Source: Acidobacteriota bacterium
GTDB taxonomy: Bacteria > Acidobacteriota > Terriglobia > Acidiferrales > UBA7541
Direction of reading: 5' to 3'
DNA: 64,000 nt
Assembly (NCBI GenBank): GCA_021324935.1
Contig: JAJPIE010000038.1
Location: 1 to 64,000 of the forward strand
Made by a program: the position numbers and the translations under genes
Shown here: positions 17,026 to 27,643 of the stretch, in pieces
Position numbering within the stretch: position 1 is the stretch's first letter
Layout: every line of letters begins with the position of its first letter
Notes under the pieces: model-generated
What the model saw: only the letters and a program-made list of their open reading frames with translations
Database searches by the model: none
What the model was told of the DNA's origin: nothing

Positions 17026-18048
17026 ATGTTGTTTCCTCGTGGTTCTCGAACGGTTCTTGGTCTTTTTACGGCAGTCGTATTGGCGCTGCCCTCGCTGGCG
17101 CAGACGGCGGCACCGGCAGCCGCCCCGCCGGCGAATGCCGGCCCGAAGAAGCGAGTTGCGGTGATGGATTTCGATTACGGGACGGTGCGGACGACGGTGC
17201 AGCAGATCTTCGGGACGGACCAGGACGTCGGCAAAGGCATTTCGGACATGCTGGTGGAGAAGCTGGTGAACGGCGGGCAGTATTCGGTGATCGAGAGAAA
17301 CGCGCTGGATAAAATCCTGAAGGAACAGAATTTTTCGAACAGCGACCGAGCGGATTCGTCGACGGCGGCGAAGATCGGGGCGGTGCTGGGCGTGGACGCG
17401 ATCATCATCGGATCGATCACGCAGTTTGGCCGCGACGATCAGCACACGAACGTAGGCGGAGGAGGATACGGCCTGGGACGCTTCGGACTGGGCGGGGTGG
17501 GAATGGGCAAGTCGAAGGCGGTGGTGGCCATCAGCGCGCGGATTATCAATACTTCGACGGCAGAAATCATGGCCGCGGTAACGGGCAAGGGTGAATCGAC
17601 GCGCAGCGACACCAAGCTGATCGGCGGCGGCGGGGGATGGACAGGCGGAGGCGGAGGCGGGCTGGACATGGGCAGCAGCAACTTCGCGAACACGATACTG
17701 GGGGAAGCGGTGCGGGCGGCGGTGGACAGCACGGCGGAGCAACTGAACGCGGACTCGGGCAAGGTGGTGGCGACGAAGATCGCGGTGAACGGACTGGTGG
17801 CGGACGTTTCGGGGAACACGCTGATCCTGGACGTGGGGAAAAAGGCGGGAGTGCACGTGGGCGACAAGCTGGATATCAGCCGTCAGGTGCGCGTGGTGAA
17901 AGACCCGAAGACGGGGAAAGTGCTGAGGGAGATCACCGACAAACTGGGCGACGCGACGGTGACGGAAGTGGACGACGATTCGTCGACGGCGACGTTCAAC
18001 GGAGCGACGCCGCCGAAAGTCGGCGACGTGGTGAAGAGCAGCCCGTGA
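17026..18048 (+). CDS. CsgG-family exported protein
   Basis: A 340-residue exported protein related to CsgG, the curli secretion-channel family. The signal peptide runs from residue 1 to about 26 (VLGLFTAVVLALPSLAQ). There is no lipobox Cys, unlike classical CsgG. The CsgG-like domain covers about 45-250: RVAVMDFDYGTV, DQDVGKGISDMLVEKLV, YSVIERNALDKILKEQ, and the hallmark GVDAIIIGSITQFG. Two glycine-rich loops interrupt it (GGGGYGLGRFGLGGVGMG and a second at about 205-222). The last 90 residues resemble a FlgT-C/beta-barrel OB-like domain (LILDVGKKAGVHVGDKLDI). The start has AAGGAG 7 bases upstream. Curli subunit genes are absent, so the role is more likely general envelope assembly or stress. 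It sits between a PEP-CTERM gene and a kinase gene, all on the + strand. Confidence 0.8.
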   Translation: MLFPRGSRTVLGLFTAVVLALPSLAQTAAPAAAPPANAGPKKRVAVMDFDYGTVRTTVQQIFGTDQDVGKGISDMLVEKLVNGGQYSVIERNALDKILKEQNFSNSDRADSSTAAKIGAVLGVDAIIIGSITQFGRDDQHTNVGGGGYGLGRFGLGGVGMGKSKAVVAISARIINTSTAEIMAAVTGKGESTRSDTKLIGGGGGWTGGGGGGLDMGSSNFANTILGEAVRAAVDSTAEQLNADSGKVVATKIAVNGLVADVSGNTLILDVGKKAGVHVGDKLDISRQVRVVKDPKTGKVLREITDKLGDATVTEVDDDSSTATFNGATPPKVGDVVKSSP

Positions 18049-18142
18049 GGACAAGTCCGAGCCGGAAGTCATTTAAGTTATAAGTTCCAAGTTGGAAGTT
18101 ATAAGTTGGAAGTGAAGAAAAAGCATCTGGGTGAGCGATGGC

Positions 18143-18182
18143 AGCGAGTCCGGGCGAAGGTGTCCGGGCTCGTTGTATTTTC
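18143..18182 (+). terminator. Possible terminator after CsgG-family gene
   Basis: AGCGAGTCCGG and CCGGGCTCGTT form an 11-bp stem including two G-U pairs, followed by GTATTTT. It lies about 95 bases beyond the stop codon. Confidence 0.45.
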
Positions 18183-18237
18183 GGGCGGGTGTTTCGTGTA
18201 TGCTCGGGGGAATTAGCGACCCGACCGGGAGGCGTTC

Positions 18238-20049
18238 ATGACGGCCGAATTCACCGTAGGTCAACACGTTGGCGATTATGAGGTGCTTTCGATCCTTGGA
18301 CTGGGGGGGATGGGGAAGGTGTACAAGGTCCGCAACGTGATCTCAGACCGCGTGGAAGCGATGAAGGTGCTGCTGCCGGACCTGACGTCGCACCAGAGCC
18401 TTGCGGACCGGTTTTTGCGGGAGATCCGGCTGCTGGCGTCGCTGAACCATCCGAATATCGCGTCGCTGCGGACAGCGCTGACGTATGAAAACCAATTGGT
18501 GATGGTGATGGAGTTCGTGGAAGGCGAGACGCTGGCGAACCGGATTGCGCGCGCGCCGATTTCGACGGCGGAGGCGGTGAACTATGCGGAGCAGATCCTT
18601 TCGGCGCTGAGCTACGCGCACGCGCACAACATTATCCACAGGGATATCAAGCCGGCGAACATGATGCTGACGCCGCAAGGCGCGGTGAAGCTGATGGACT
18701 TCGGGATCGCGCGGTCGGGGACGGACGGGTCACTGACGTCGACGGGGACGACACTGGGCTCGCTGAATTATATGCCGCCGGAGCAGGTGCGGGGTGAATC
18801 GGCGGATGCGCGTTCGGACATTTATTCGTTTGGGGTTTCGCTGTATGAACTGCTGACGGGAAAGCTGCCGTTTCACGGGGATTCGCAGTATTCGCTGATG
18901 ACGGCGCACCTGAACCAGGAACCGCAGCCACCGATCAATTTGCGGGCGGACGTGCCGCCGGAATTGAACCAGATCATCCTGATGGCGATGGCGAAGGACC
19001 CGGCGGATCGTTTTCAGACCGCGGACGCGTTTCGAAACGCGCTGAAGAGCGTGCCGGTGAGCAGCTTGCCAGGCGCGGGCACGACGTTCACGCCGACGCC
19101 GAAGACGCCGACGCCCGCCTTGAATGACGAAACGCTGATGGGGACGCTGGCTCCGGGGGCGCGAGCGACGAACCGCATGCCGACGCCGCCGGCAACGACG
19201 CAGGCAGCGGTGCGCGTGCCCGTGCCGCCGGCGGAGCCAACGGCAGCCAAAACTCCGTCGGCACTTCCAACCATTCCCATGGCGCCGACGCCGGCGGCAA
19301 CGGTCATGGCAGCAGCGAGTCCAGCAGGAGGGTACGCGCCGCCCGCGGCAAAGGGATCGAGCCGCGGAATATGGCTGGCGCTGGGATCGCTGATCGGCGC
19401 AGGAGTGCTGATCGCGGGGGGGATTTATATCCCGCGGAAACTGAAGACGCACGCGGATCCGGAGCATGCGACGTTTCCGGCAGGCAACAGCGCGAAGGGG
19501 AAGAACGCGGACGGTTCGGACGGGACGGTGTCGGTGACAACGCCGGCGGGTTCGGTGAATGTGGACGGACAAGGAAACGTGCAGGCACCGGGTGTGAACT
19601 TAAGCGTTGGAGCGGACGGAAAAACAAACGTGGCGACGCCGGGAGGCTCGGTAAACGCAGGGGGCGGAGCGGTGAGCGCGCCGCCCGTGGCGAAACCGAA
19701 CGGGAACCCGAAGCCGTGGCGGGATAACACGAATAGCGGGGGACAGCAGACGGCTCCGCCGGCGCCGGCCGGGCCATCGCCGGAAGAGATCGCGAAGATG
19801 GACGATATGGCGGACCAGTTGAACGCGCGAGCGGCGGCAGCGGCGCAAAGCATCGATACGCTGAAGCAGCAGCAACAAGCGCAGGGTTTTGGGTTGCGCG
19901 GAGACATCGCCGCGGCGGAAGAGCGAATGAAGATGGATCTGGCGAAGGGGGACGCGGCGCTGAAGGCAAAAGATCTGGCGAGCGCGCAGAAATATTTTGA
20001 CATGGCGGACGCGGAGATCACGAAGCTGGAGAAATTTTTGGGGCGGTGA
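18238..20049 (+). CDS. Membrane Ser/Thr protein kinase
   Basis: A PknB-type kinase of 603 residues. The kinase domain (about 12-280) has LGLGGMGKVYK, Lys43 in AMKVL, IIHRDIKPAN with Asp136, and MDFGIA with Asp154. The activation loop is Thr/Ser-rich (SLTSTGTTLGS) before NYMPPEQ. A Pro/Thr/Ala-rich linker (about 285-375) leads to one membrane helix near residues 378-400 and an extracytoplasmic part. That part is Gly/Asn-rich with repeated VTTPAGSVNVDGQG / VATPGGSVNAGGG units and ends in a helical, coiled-coil-like tail (about 520-603). GGGAGG lies 5 bases before the start. The TPTP-rich linker is a plausible autophosphorylation zone (inference). Confidence 0.88.
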   Translation: MTAEFTVGQHVGDYEVLSILGLGGMGKVYKVRNVISDRVEAMKVLLPDLTSHQSLADRFLREIRLLASLNHPNIASLRTALTYENQLVMVMEFVEGETLANRIARAPISTAEAVNYAEQILSALSYAHAHNIIHRDIKPANMMLTPQGAVKLMDFGIARSGTDGSLTSTGTTLGSLNYMPPEQVRGESADARSDIYSFGVSLYELLTGKLPFHGDSQYSLMTAHLNQEPQPPINLRADVPPELNQIILMAMAKDPADRFQTADAFRNALKSVPVSSLPGAGTTFTPTPKTPTPALNDETLMGTLAPGARATNRMPTPPATTQAAVRVPVPPAEPTAAKTPSALPTIPMAPTPAATVMAAASPAGGYAPPAAKGSSRGIWLALGSLIGAGVLIAGGIYIPRKLKTHADPEHATFPAGNSAKGKNADGSDGTVSVTTPAGSVNVDGQGNVQAPGVNLSVGADGKTNVATPGGSVNAGGGAVSAPPVAKPNGNPKPWRDNTNSGGQQTAPPAPAGPSPEEIAKMDDMADQLNARAAAAAQSIDTLKQQQQAQGFGLRGDIAAAEERMKMDLAKGDAALKAKDLASAQKYFDMADAEITKLEKFLGR

Positions 20050-20412
20050 GCAAGAGGGTATGCGGTGGCCCGTGGCCCGAAGAGGGCGGGCAGATAGCCG
20101 GGCAGTGAGCAAGTCGTTTTTTGAGGAAGTTTTTTGGGTTGTGCCGCGGCTAAGGCGCTCGGTTTTGCCGGGATAGAGCCCGGGCCTGACGGCCTGGGCT
20201 ACGGTTTTTCGCGCCTTCGGCGCTGGCTTCCGGAACACCAGCAGGAGCCAGAGTTGCAGGGCCTGGTGATTGGTGGTTCATCTCCCGCATGCCGTGAGGC
20301 GAAGAGGCGCGCGTGGGAACGGCGGTTGGGCACCAAGTGTTGAGGCGGGGAGACAAGATGCCGGCATGAAGGCCAGCACCAGAGGGAAGTAAGGAAGAGC
20401 AAAAGAAATGCG
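20050..20412. other. Convergent intergenic region
   Basis: Non-coding spacer between the converging kinase and cysteine-synthase-like genes. It contains one GC-rich palindrome and two T-runs near 20115-20135, with no recognisable gene. Confidence 0.55.
20177..20202 (-). repeat. REP-like palindrome, AGCCC variant
   Basis: AGCCCGGGCC, TGAC, GGCCTGGGCT, then AC: a 10-base arm palindrome with the CTAC end built into its right arm. Confidence 0.55.
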
Positions 20413-21456
<1,044 letters not shown>

Positions 21457-21526
21457 GTTGGAATCCTCGGGAATCGTTGTGGCACGTTTTGGGGAATTCG
21501 GCAAGGGCTAGCCGCACAGGGCAAAG

Positions 21527-24500
21527 CTAGCCGGGAGAAGGAACGAGCTTCGGCGCGATGGCGTCGCTGATGGCGCGAAAAAGGGCGTCGGGGCGAATGG
21601 GTTTGGTGACGTAAGCGTCCATGCCGGCGGAGAGGCAGCGATCGCGATCATCTTTCAGGGCGTGAGCGGTGAGGGCGATGATCGGGGTGTGGCAGCCCGA
21701 GAGTTTTTCGCGTTTGCGGATTTCGGCGGTGGCCTGAAAACCATCCATCTCCGGCATCTGGATATCCATCAGGATCAGATCGAATTTACCGGAATCGTAA
21801 GCGAGAAGAGCCTCCCTGCCGTCCGCGGCGGGGGTGACCTGAAAACCGCGTTTCTCGAGGATGCGACCGGCCAGCGCGCGATTGACGGCGTTATCTTCGA
21901 CGAGAAGGACGCGGCGAGAGGGCGGGCAGGAGATCTGCACAAATTGCGTGGAGCGCGCAGGCGCAGGCGCAGACGAAGGGGGGTGAGAAAACAGCTCCGC
22001 GGAGTTTTGAAGGGGAAGATCGATTTGGAAATGGAAGGTGCTTCCCTGCTGAGGTTCGCTTTGCAGCCAGATTTTTCCGCCCATCATGCCAGCCAAGCGA
22101 AGGCTGATGGCCAAGCCGAGGCCGGTGCCGCCGTAGCGGCGGGCCATGGAGCCATCGGCCTGGGAGAAGGCGGCGAAGATTTTGTCCCGCACGTCGAGCG
22201 GGATGCCGATGCCGGTATCCTCCACAGAGAAATGTAGGAGTGCGCGGCCGGGGGCGGAGAGTGAGGCGCTTGCGCGAACGTGGACGTGGCCCTTGGCAGT
22301 AAACTTGATGGCGTTGCCAATGAGATTCAGAAGGATTTGGCGAAGGCGGCCTGGATCGCCGAGGAACTGGTCGGGAAGATCGGGAGCGGCGTGGAACTGA
22401 AAGTCCAAGCCTTTCTGGCGGGCGCGGATGGCGCAAGTCTTGAAGAGATCGTCGAGGCTTTGGAGAAGCCGGAAGGGGATGGACTCGATTTCGAGCTTGC
22501 CGGCTTCGATCTTGGAGAAGTCGAGAATGTCATTAATGATGGCGAGGAGAGATTCGGCGGAGAAGCGGACGAGATTGAGATGCTCGCGCTGTTCGGCGTT
22601 GAGCGGGGTATCGAGGACGAGTTCGGTCATGCCGAGGATGCCATTGAGGGGGGTGCGAATCTCATGGCTCATAGTGGCGAGAAAGGTGCTTTTGGCTTCA
22701 CTGGCGGATTCTGCGGCGCGCTTGGCTTTGTGGAACTCGGCCTCAGCGAGTTTGCGCTGGGTGATGTCTTCCGCGGCGATGATGATGCCGCCGATCCGGC
22801 CTTGCGGATCACGCCAGGGATGAAGGGCCCAACTGACCCATTGCTGTGCGCCGTCGGCGCGAATCCAGTCGTCTTCGTCGACATGCAGCTTTTCGCCGGC
22901 CAGGCCGCGGCGATGAGCTTCGCGCCATTTTTCGGGGAAGTTGGGGATCGTGTCGTAGAGACATATCCCCGCCAGGTCGTGCCGGCCGAAGCCGTAATCG
23001 GCAATCCAACGGCGGCTGGCGGCGAGATAGCAGATGTTGCGATCGAACATGGCAACGCAGACCGGCGCGTCGGCGATGAAGGCGCGGAGCTGGAGTTCGC
23101 GGGCGCGGAGTTCCTCCTCAGCGCGCTTGCGCTCGGTGATATCCGCGGCGAGGCCAAGCATAAACTGGGGGTTGCCGGAAGAGTCGCGAAGGACGGAAAT
23201 CTCCAGGGTGGCCCAGACGACACGGGAATCGCGGAGAAGATAGCGCTTGTCGAAGTGCAGGTGTTCGGAGCGGCCGGAGAGAAGCTGCTGGAAAACGCGA
23301 TCGTCCGATTCACGATCATCGGGATGGGTGAAGCGGTCAAAGACCTGTAAGGATTGAATCTCGCCGGCGGAACAACCCAACATGCGATGGTAAGCCGGAT
23401 TGGCGGTGAGCCGGCCATCCTTGAAGTCGTAAATAGCGATTCCGGTCTGCGCGCCCTCGAAGACGGCGCGGAATTTTTGTTCGCTTTCGCGGATGGTGCG
23501 CTCGAAAGCGCGGCGTTCGGTGACATCGAGGAAGGTGACGACACAGCCAGCGATTTCGCCATTGCGCATCAGGGGATGAGACCAGTATTCGACCGGAAAA
23601 CTGGAGCCGTCCTTACGCCAGAAGACTTCATCGTCCACGTGAACAATCTGATCGGTGCGAAGGGTCTGAAGGATTTTGCATTGCTCCTGGGGCAAGGGAG
23701 TTCCATCCGGCAAGGAGTAGTGGCAACAGCGGTGGATATTCCTGCCGAGGAGTTCATCGCGGGAGGAATAACCGAGGATGCGCAAGGCGGCGGGATTGAT
23801 GAAGGTGCAGGTGCCGGCGGGATCCATGCCATAAATGCCCTCGGCGGTAGAGTCGAGAATCAGGCGGATGCGCTCCTCCTGATCGGCAAGGGAACGCTGG
23901 GCTTCGCTGCGCTCGTCGATGACGGCCCCGAGGAGAAGCGCCGTGAGCGCGAGGATCAGCATCAGGAACTGGACGACGGCCAATTCGCCGAGTCCCTGAT
24001 GAACAGCGTGCATCATGACGGCGAAGCACGTGTCCATCATCATGAGGGCGGCAACCACGCCGCGCAGGCCGCGGCGAATGGCTATCCCTATCAGCGGGAG
24101 GAAGAAGAGATAAAAGAGGTGGGCGCTGCGGGCGAAGCTGTTGCCGTAGGCGAGATACAGGATCACGGCCAGCGAGGCGAGAATGCCCAGAATTTCGCCG
24201 AATTCCGCGCGGGACCACGCCGGCGTTTCGCGGGCCGAGGACGCTTCGCGGGAAAGCCCCAGATAGCGGCGGCACCACGGGGCGACAAATTCGAGCAGGA
24301 AGGGAGTGACGCTCGAGAGCGCGACAGCGTCGCCGATCCACCAATTGACGGCGGCTTGAAAGTAGTCAAAGCGCTGGAGATCGCCGTTCCAGATCAAAAT
24401 GGCGGAGCCGCTGAATGCGGCGGCGCACGAAGCGACGAGGGAAGCACCGAGGAGGTAGCCGACATCACGAATGGAGCGAATGCGAGTGCCGTCGCTGAGC

Positions 24501-24928
24501 TTCCGGCGAAGGTAGAGGCTTGCCGCGCCATAAATGAGAGGGATGAGTGGATTGAGGAACAAGAACGGAAGGCCGGTGAGACTTTGATGATAGTTGAGAA
24601 AGCCAGAAAGGTAGCCGGCGACCAGGAGAGCGGGAATCAGCTCCAGGCCAACACCTATCATCAAGGCAACGGCGAGACCGGTTGGGGGATACCAGGCGCT
24701 GATGTTGGGCCAGATCTGGAGATAGACGGTGGTGCGATCAAGAGCCACGTAAATAAAAATGCAGACGAGGGCAAACAGGAAGCGGCGGAGATAGAAAGAG
24801 GAGCGCGAAGGCGAAGGAGGGCGGACTGTTCCCTTCTGAAACAGATTATCTGAAACATGCGCCGGAGCGGGAGCATTTGTTCGAGAACTCCCGTCTTCGT
24901 TGACGGTGATGAATTCTGGGCGACGCAC
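21527..24928 (-). CDS. MASE1-PAS hybrid sensor histidine kinase
   Basis: A membrane hybrid kinase of 1133 residues. The N-terminal 50-340 region has about eight to ten hydrophobic helices with a MASE1-like start (WYPPTGLAVALMIG). Three PAS/PAC domains follow at about 355-470, 475-600 and 605-730. HisKA carries the acceptor H755 in ATMSHEIRTPLNG. The ATPase domain has the N box LLNLIGNAIKF, G1 EDTGIGIP and G2 GGTGLGLAIS. A receiver domain (about 1006-1125) has the acidic pair at VEDN, phospho-acceptor D1055 in LILMDIQMPEMDG, and the conserved Lys in VTKPI. The GTG start has GAGG 4 bases upstream. No separate output regulator is adjacent; the signal probably passes to a histidine phosphotransferase or second regulator elsewhere. 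Confidence 0.92.
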   Translation of the reverse strand: MRRPEFITVNEDGSSRTNAPAPAHVSDNLFQKGTVRPPSPSRSSFYLRRFLFALVCIFIYVALDRTTVYLQIWPNISAWYPPTGLAVALMIGVGLELIPALLVAGYLSGFLNYHQSLTGLPFLFLNPLIPLIYGAASLYLRRKLSDGTRIRSIRDVGYLLGASLVASCAAAFSGSAILIWNGDLQRFDYFQAAVNWWIGDAVALSSVTPFLLEFVAPWCRRYLGLSREASSARETPAWSRAEFGEILGILASLAVILYLAYGNSFARSAHLFYLFFLPLIGIAIRRGLRGVVAALMMMDTCFAVMMHAVHQGLGELAVVQFLMLILALTALLLGAVIDERSEAQRSLADQEERIRLILDSTAEGIYGMDPAGTCTFINPAALRILGYSSRDELLGRNIHRCCHYSLPDGTPLPQEQCKILQTLRTDQIVHVDDEVFWRKDGSSFPVEYWSHPLMRNGEIAGCVVTFLDVTERRAFERTIRESEQKFRAVFEGAQTGIAIYDFKDGRLTANPAYHRMLGCSAGEIQSLQVFDRFTHPDDRESDDRVFQQLLSGRSEHLHFDKRYLLRDSRVVWATLEISVLRDSSGNPQFMLGLAADITERKRAEEELRARELQLRAFIADAPVCVAMFDRNICYLAASRRWIADYGFGRHDLAGICLYDTIPNFPEKWREAHRRGLAGEKLHVDEDDWIRADGAQQWVSWALHPWRDPQGRIGGIIIAAEDITQRKLAEAEFHKAKRAAESASEAKSTFLATMSHEIRTPLNGILGMTELVLDTPLNAEQREHLNLVRFSAESLLAIINDILDFSKIEAGKLEIESIPFRLLQSLDDLFKTCAIRARQKGLDFQFHAAPDLPDQFLGDPGRLRQILLNLIGNAIKFTAKGHVHVRASASLSAPGRALLHFSVEDTGIGIPLDVRDKIFAAFSQADGSMARRYGGTGLGLAISLRLAGMMGGKIWLQSEPQQGSTFHFQIDLPLQNSAELFSHPPSSAPAPARSTQFVQISCPPSRRVLLVEDNAVNRALAGRILEKRGFQVTPAADGREALLAYDSGKFDLILMDIQMPEMDGFQATAEIRKREKLSGCHTPIIALTAHALKDDRDRCLSAGMDAYVTKPIRPDALFRAISDAIAPKLVPSPG

Positions 24929-25117
24929 AGATCCTCAGTGGAATGTTGAGCTTTCGAAAGCCAGAAGAGCGCGGCAAGAAAGCTCGCACAAGCGGGCGAA
25001 CCTGGCCCAAGAGCAAGGAAGCATCTGAGATACCGAAGCGGCGGCTACTTGAGGGCATGAGGATTCCGGTACAATGCGACAGGGAGTCGAAACCGAGAAT
25101 CAGGGACAGGTGGACGC

Positions 25118-25999
25118 GTGATTCATCGCTACGTTTTCCATAATGAGGGGCTGCAAGAAATTGAGAAAGTGCGCTGGTCGCCGGGGCAAGCCGGATTGAT
25201 TTGCGGGTGGGGCTTGTTCACCACGGTGCGGATCGTGCACGGAGAGGCGTTTGCGTACGAACGGCACTGGCGGCGGCTGGAGAAGGACTCGGCGATCACG
25301 CGCTTGCCGCTGAACTATTCCGGGGCACGGGTCCGCGTGCACCTGCAGGAAGTGATCCGGGCAAACCGGGTGGAAGAAGGGTGCGCGCGAATCTATCTGG
25401 TGTGGAACACGGTGGGCTTCTGGAAAAGCGAGGAAAAGATGCCGGAGGTGGACCTGGTAATTACGACGGCGAATGTGCCGAAGTATCCGGACACGGTGCG
25501 GCTGGCGGTGCGGGAGCATGGGAGGCACGCGGCGTCAGCACTAGCGGGAGTGAAGACCATTTCCTGGCTAAACAGCGTGTGGGCGGTGGCGGAGGCGCAG
25601 CGGGAAGGATTCGACGAAGTGATCCTGCTGAACGAGCGCGGGGAAGTCAGCGAATGCACGGCGGCGAATATTTTTGCGGTGAAGGGCGACAAAGTGGTGA
25701 CACCACCGCTGAGTTCCGGATGCCTGGAGGGTGTGACGCGGGGGGTGCTGACGGAGGTAGCGGCGGACGCGGGAACGACGGTGTTGGAGCAGACGATGCG
25801 CTTGGAGGATTTGTACGGCGCGGACGAAGTGTTCGTCACGTCGACGAACCGGAATGTGATTGGGGTGCGGGAGATTGCGGGGAGAAAGATTGGAGATGGG
25901 AGCATGGGGGCGGTAACGAAGCGGCTGGAGAAGGCGTTTGAGGCGTTTGTGAAGGAATACGTGGAGAGGCGGAAGAAGGCAGTGGCAAGCGGCGAGTGA
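25118..25999 (+). CDS. Class IV PLP aminotransferase
   Basis: A fold-type IV PLP enzyme of 293 residues, in the family of branched-chain aminotransferase, D-amino-acid aminotransferase and aminodeoxychorismate lyase. The PLP lysine is K146 in AGVKTISWLNSV. The conserved Glu is E179 in GEVSECTAANIFAVKG, and SGCLEGVTR forms the phosphate-binding turn. The start is a GTG with AGGTGG 4 bases upstream. Whether it acts on branched-chain amino acids or makes p-aminobenzoate cannot be settled; no ilv or pab partner is adjacent. It converges on the disrupted antiporter gene. Confidence 0.85.
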   Translation: MIHRYVFHNEGLQEIEKVRWSPGQAGLICGWGLFTTVRIVHGEAFAYERHWRRLEKDSAITRLPLNYSGARVRVHLQEVIRANRVEEGCARIYLVWNTVGFWKSEEKMPEVDLVITTANVPKYPDTVRLAVREHGRHAASALAGVKTISWLNSVWAVAEAQREGFDEVILLNERGEVSECTAANIFAVKGDKVVTPPLSSGCLEGVTRGVLTEVAADAGTTVLEQTMRLEDLYGADEVFVTSTNRNVIGVREIAGRKIGDGSMGAVTKRLEKAFEAFVKEYVERRKKAVASGE

Positions 26000-26066
26000 C
26001 GAGCGGCGAGAAAGAAGTGCAGGAGAGTTATTAATCTTTGGTTTTTGCGAGGCAAGGGTTGCGGCG

Positions 26067-27525
26067 CTAGTGAGCGGCGGCGGGTTTGGTTGAGGCGACG
26101 GGATTGGCGCCATGGTGACGCGAAGCATGACAGTGGCGAGCACCGTGGGGATCATGACGAGGAGGACGGTGGCAGAAAACAAGCCGTCGTCGACAACGCC
26201 AATACCCTTCCCGATACCCGCAAAAATCAGACCGACTTCGCCGCGAGGAATCATGCCGAAGCCGACCGCGCAAGGGTTCATGGTTTTCGGGCAACCCCAG
26301 CCGACGGCGACTTTGCCGATGATGGCGACGATGGTGAGGGCGAAGCCCGCGATGAGCACATCGGCGCGAGCCATCGCTTCCAGCTTGACCTAAATTCCCA
26401 TCCACACAAAAAAGAGCGGAACGACGAGCGATTCGATCGGCGAAAGCAGATCGTGGAGGGAGATACCTTCGACTTCGCGGTCGAAGAACCCGTTGAGGAT
26501 CATGCCGGCGGCGGAAGCGCCGACGATGGTAGCAAGTTCTGCGAGAATGGCAAGCCAGGAGAGGAGGAGGGCGAAGCGGACGCCAAACAGGAGCTTGAGA
26601 TTCTGAATGCCGAAGCCGGAGATGCGGCGCACGAGTTTGGGAGTGAGCCAGATGCCGATGCCGAGAGAAGCGAAGAGGAAGAGCGCAGCTTTGCCGGTGG
26701 TGACGGCGATGGAGGCGACGTTGATTTGGCCAGTGACGGCGAGGCCGCTGACGACGGCGAGGAAGATGAGACACAAAACGTCATCGATGACCGCCGTGCC
26801 GAGGATGATGCGAGCCTCGCTGGTGCGGTCTTGCCCGAGATCGCGCAAGACGCGGGCGGTGATGCCGACACTGGTGGCGGTGAGGATGCCACCGATGAAG
26901 AGATCCGGGGCGAGCGGATTGGAGGGGCGGAGAATTTTCATAGTGGTCATGCCGAGTATCATGGGAATGACGATGCCGAGGATGGCGACGAAGGAGGCGG
27001 ATTTGCCAACCCGCTTCATTTCGACGAGGCTGATTTCGAGGCCGACGAGGAAAAGAAGAATAAGGATGGCGAGGCGCGAAACGATGTCGATGAAAGAAAA
27101 GACGTGGATATAGGTCTGGCCTTCGGGGCCGGAGAGAAGACGAGCGATGAGATCGGAGTGAGGCCCCGGCGGAAGAACTTTGGCCACAGTGTCGCCGAGG
27201 CAGTAAGGTCCGGAAAGGGCGATGGCGGCGATGCGGGAAAGATTATCGCCATGCGAAGAACGGTGAGGGTGGGAGAAGCGAAATAGTAGCCGAGATTCCC
27301 GGCAACGAGGCCGGCGAGGAGTTCGCCAAGGAAGGCGGGCTGCTTGATCCACTTCCTCAGGGAACCACCGACGGCGGCGCCGAGGGTGATGAAGATGGAG
27401 GCGATGAGGATAGGAACAACGGGATCGGCGCGAGAGAGTTCGCCATTTGCCCAGAGGCATACGGCGAACAAGGGCAAGCCAGCCAGAAACATGAGGAAAC
27501 CCTCAATGAGGAGGAATGGAAACAT
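26067..27525 (-). pseudogene. Disrupted CPA2 cation:proton antiporter
   Basis: A broken gene for a KefB/NapA-like sodium or potassium/proton antiporter. From the ATG at 27525 it encodes the first helices (FPFLLIEGFLMFLAGLPL, then KQPAFLGELLAG). Near 27253-27256 one base is missing: the frame ends after TVLR and homology resumes one frame over with HGDNLSRIAAIALSG. The long middle part is intact and contains the CPA2 core (RLAILILLFLVGLEISL, ATSVGITARVL, GTAVIDDVLCLIFLAVVSG). At 26390-26392 an in-frame TAG stands where relatives have Gln after FFVWMGI, fitting a single CAG-to-TAG change; homology continues for about 80 codons (GMIPRGEVGLIFAGIG). The end also drifts: this frame has no stop until inside the neighbouring gene, while another frame stops at 26067. 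Sequencing error could explain one lesion but hardly all of them. Confidence 0.75.
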
Positions 27526-27643
27526 CGGGGCGCGGCCGGGCAGTGGTATTGTGGGTGGGTCCTGGGGAAGACGCAAGAAGAAAGGCGAAGCCGGCGGGTG
27601 CGTGCTACAATGCGCGGCTTAGCGAAAGTACAGGGGCGGAGGA

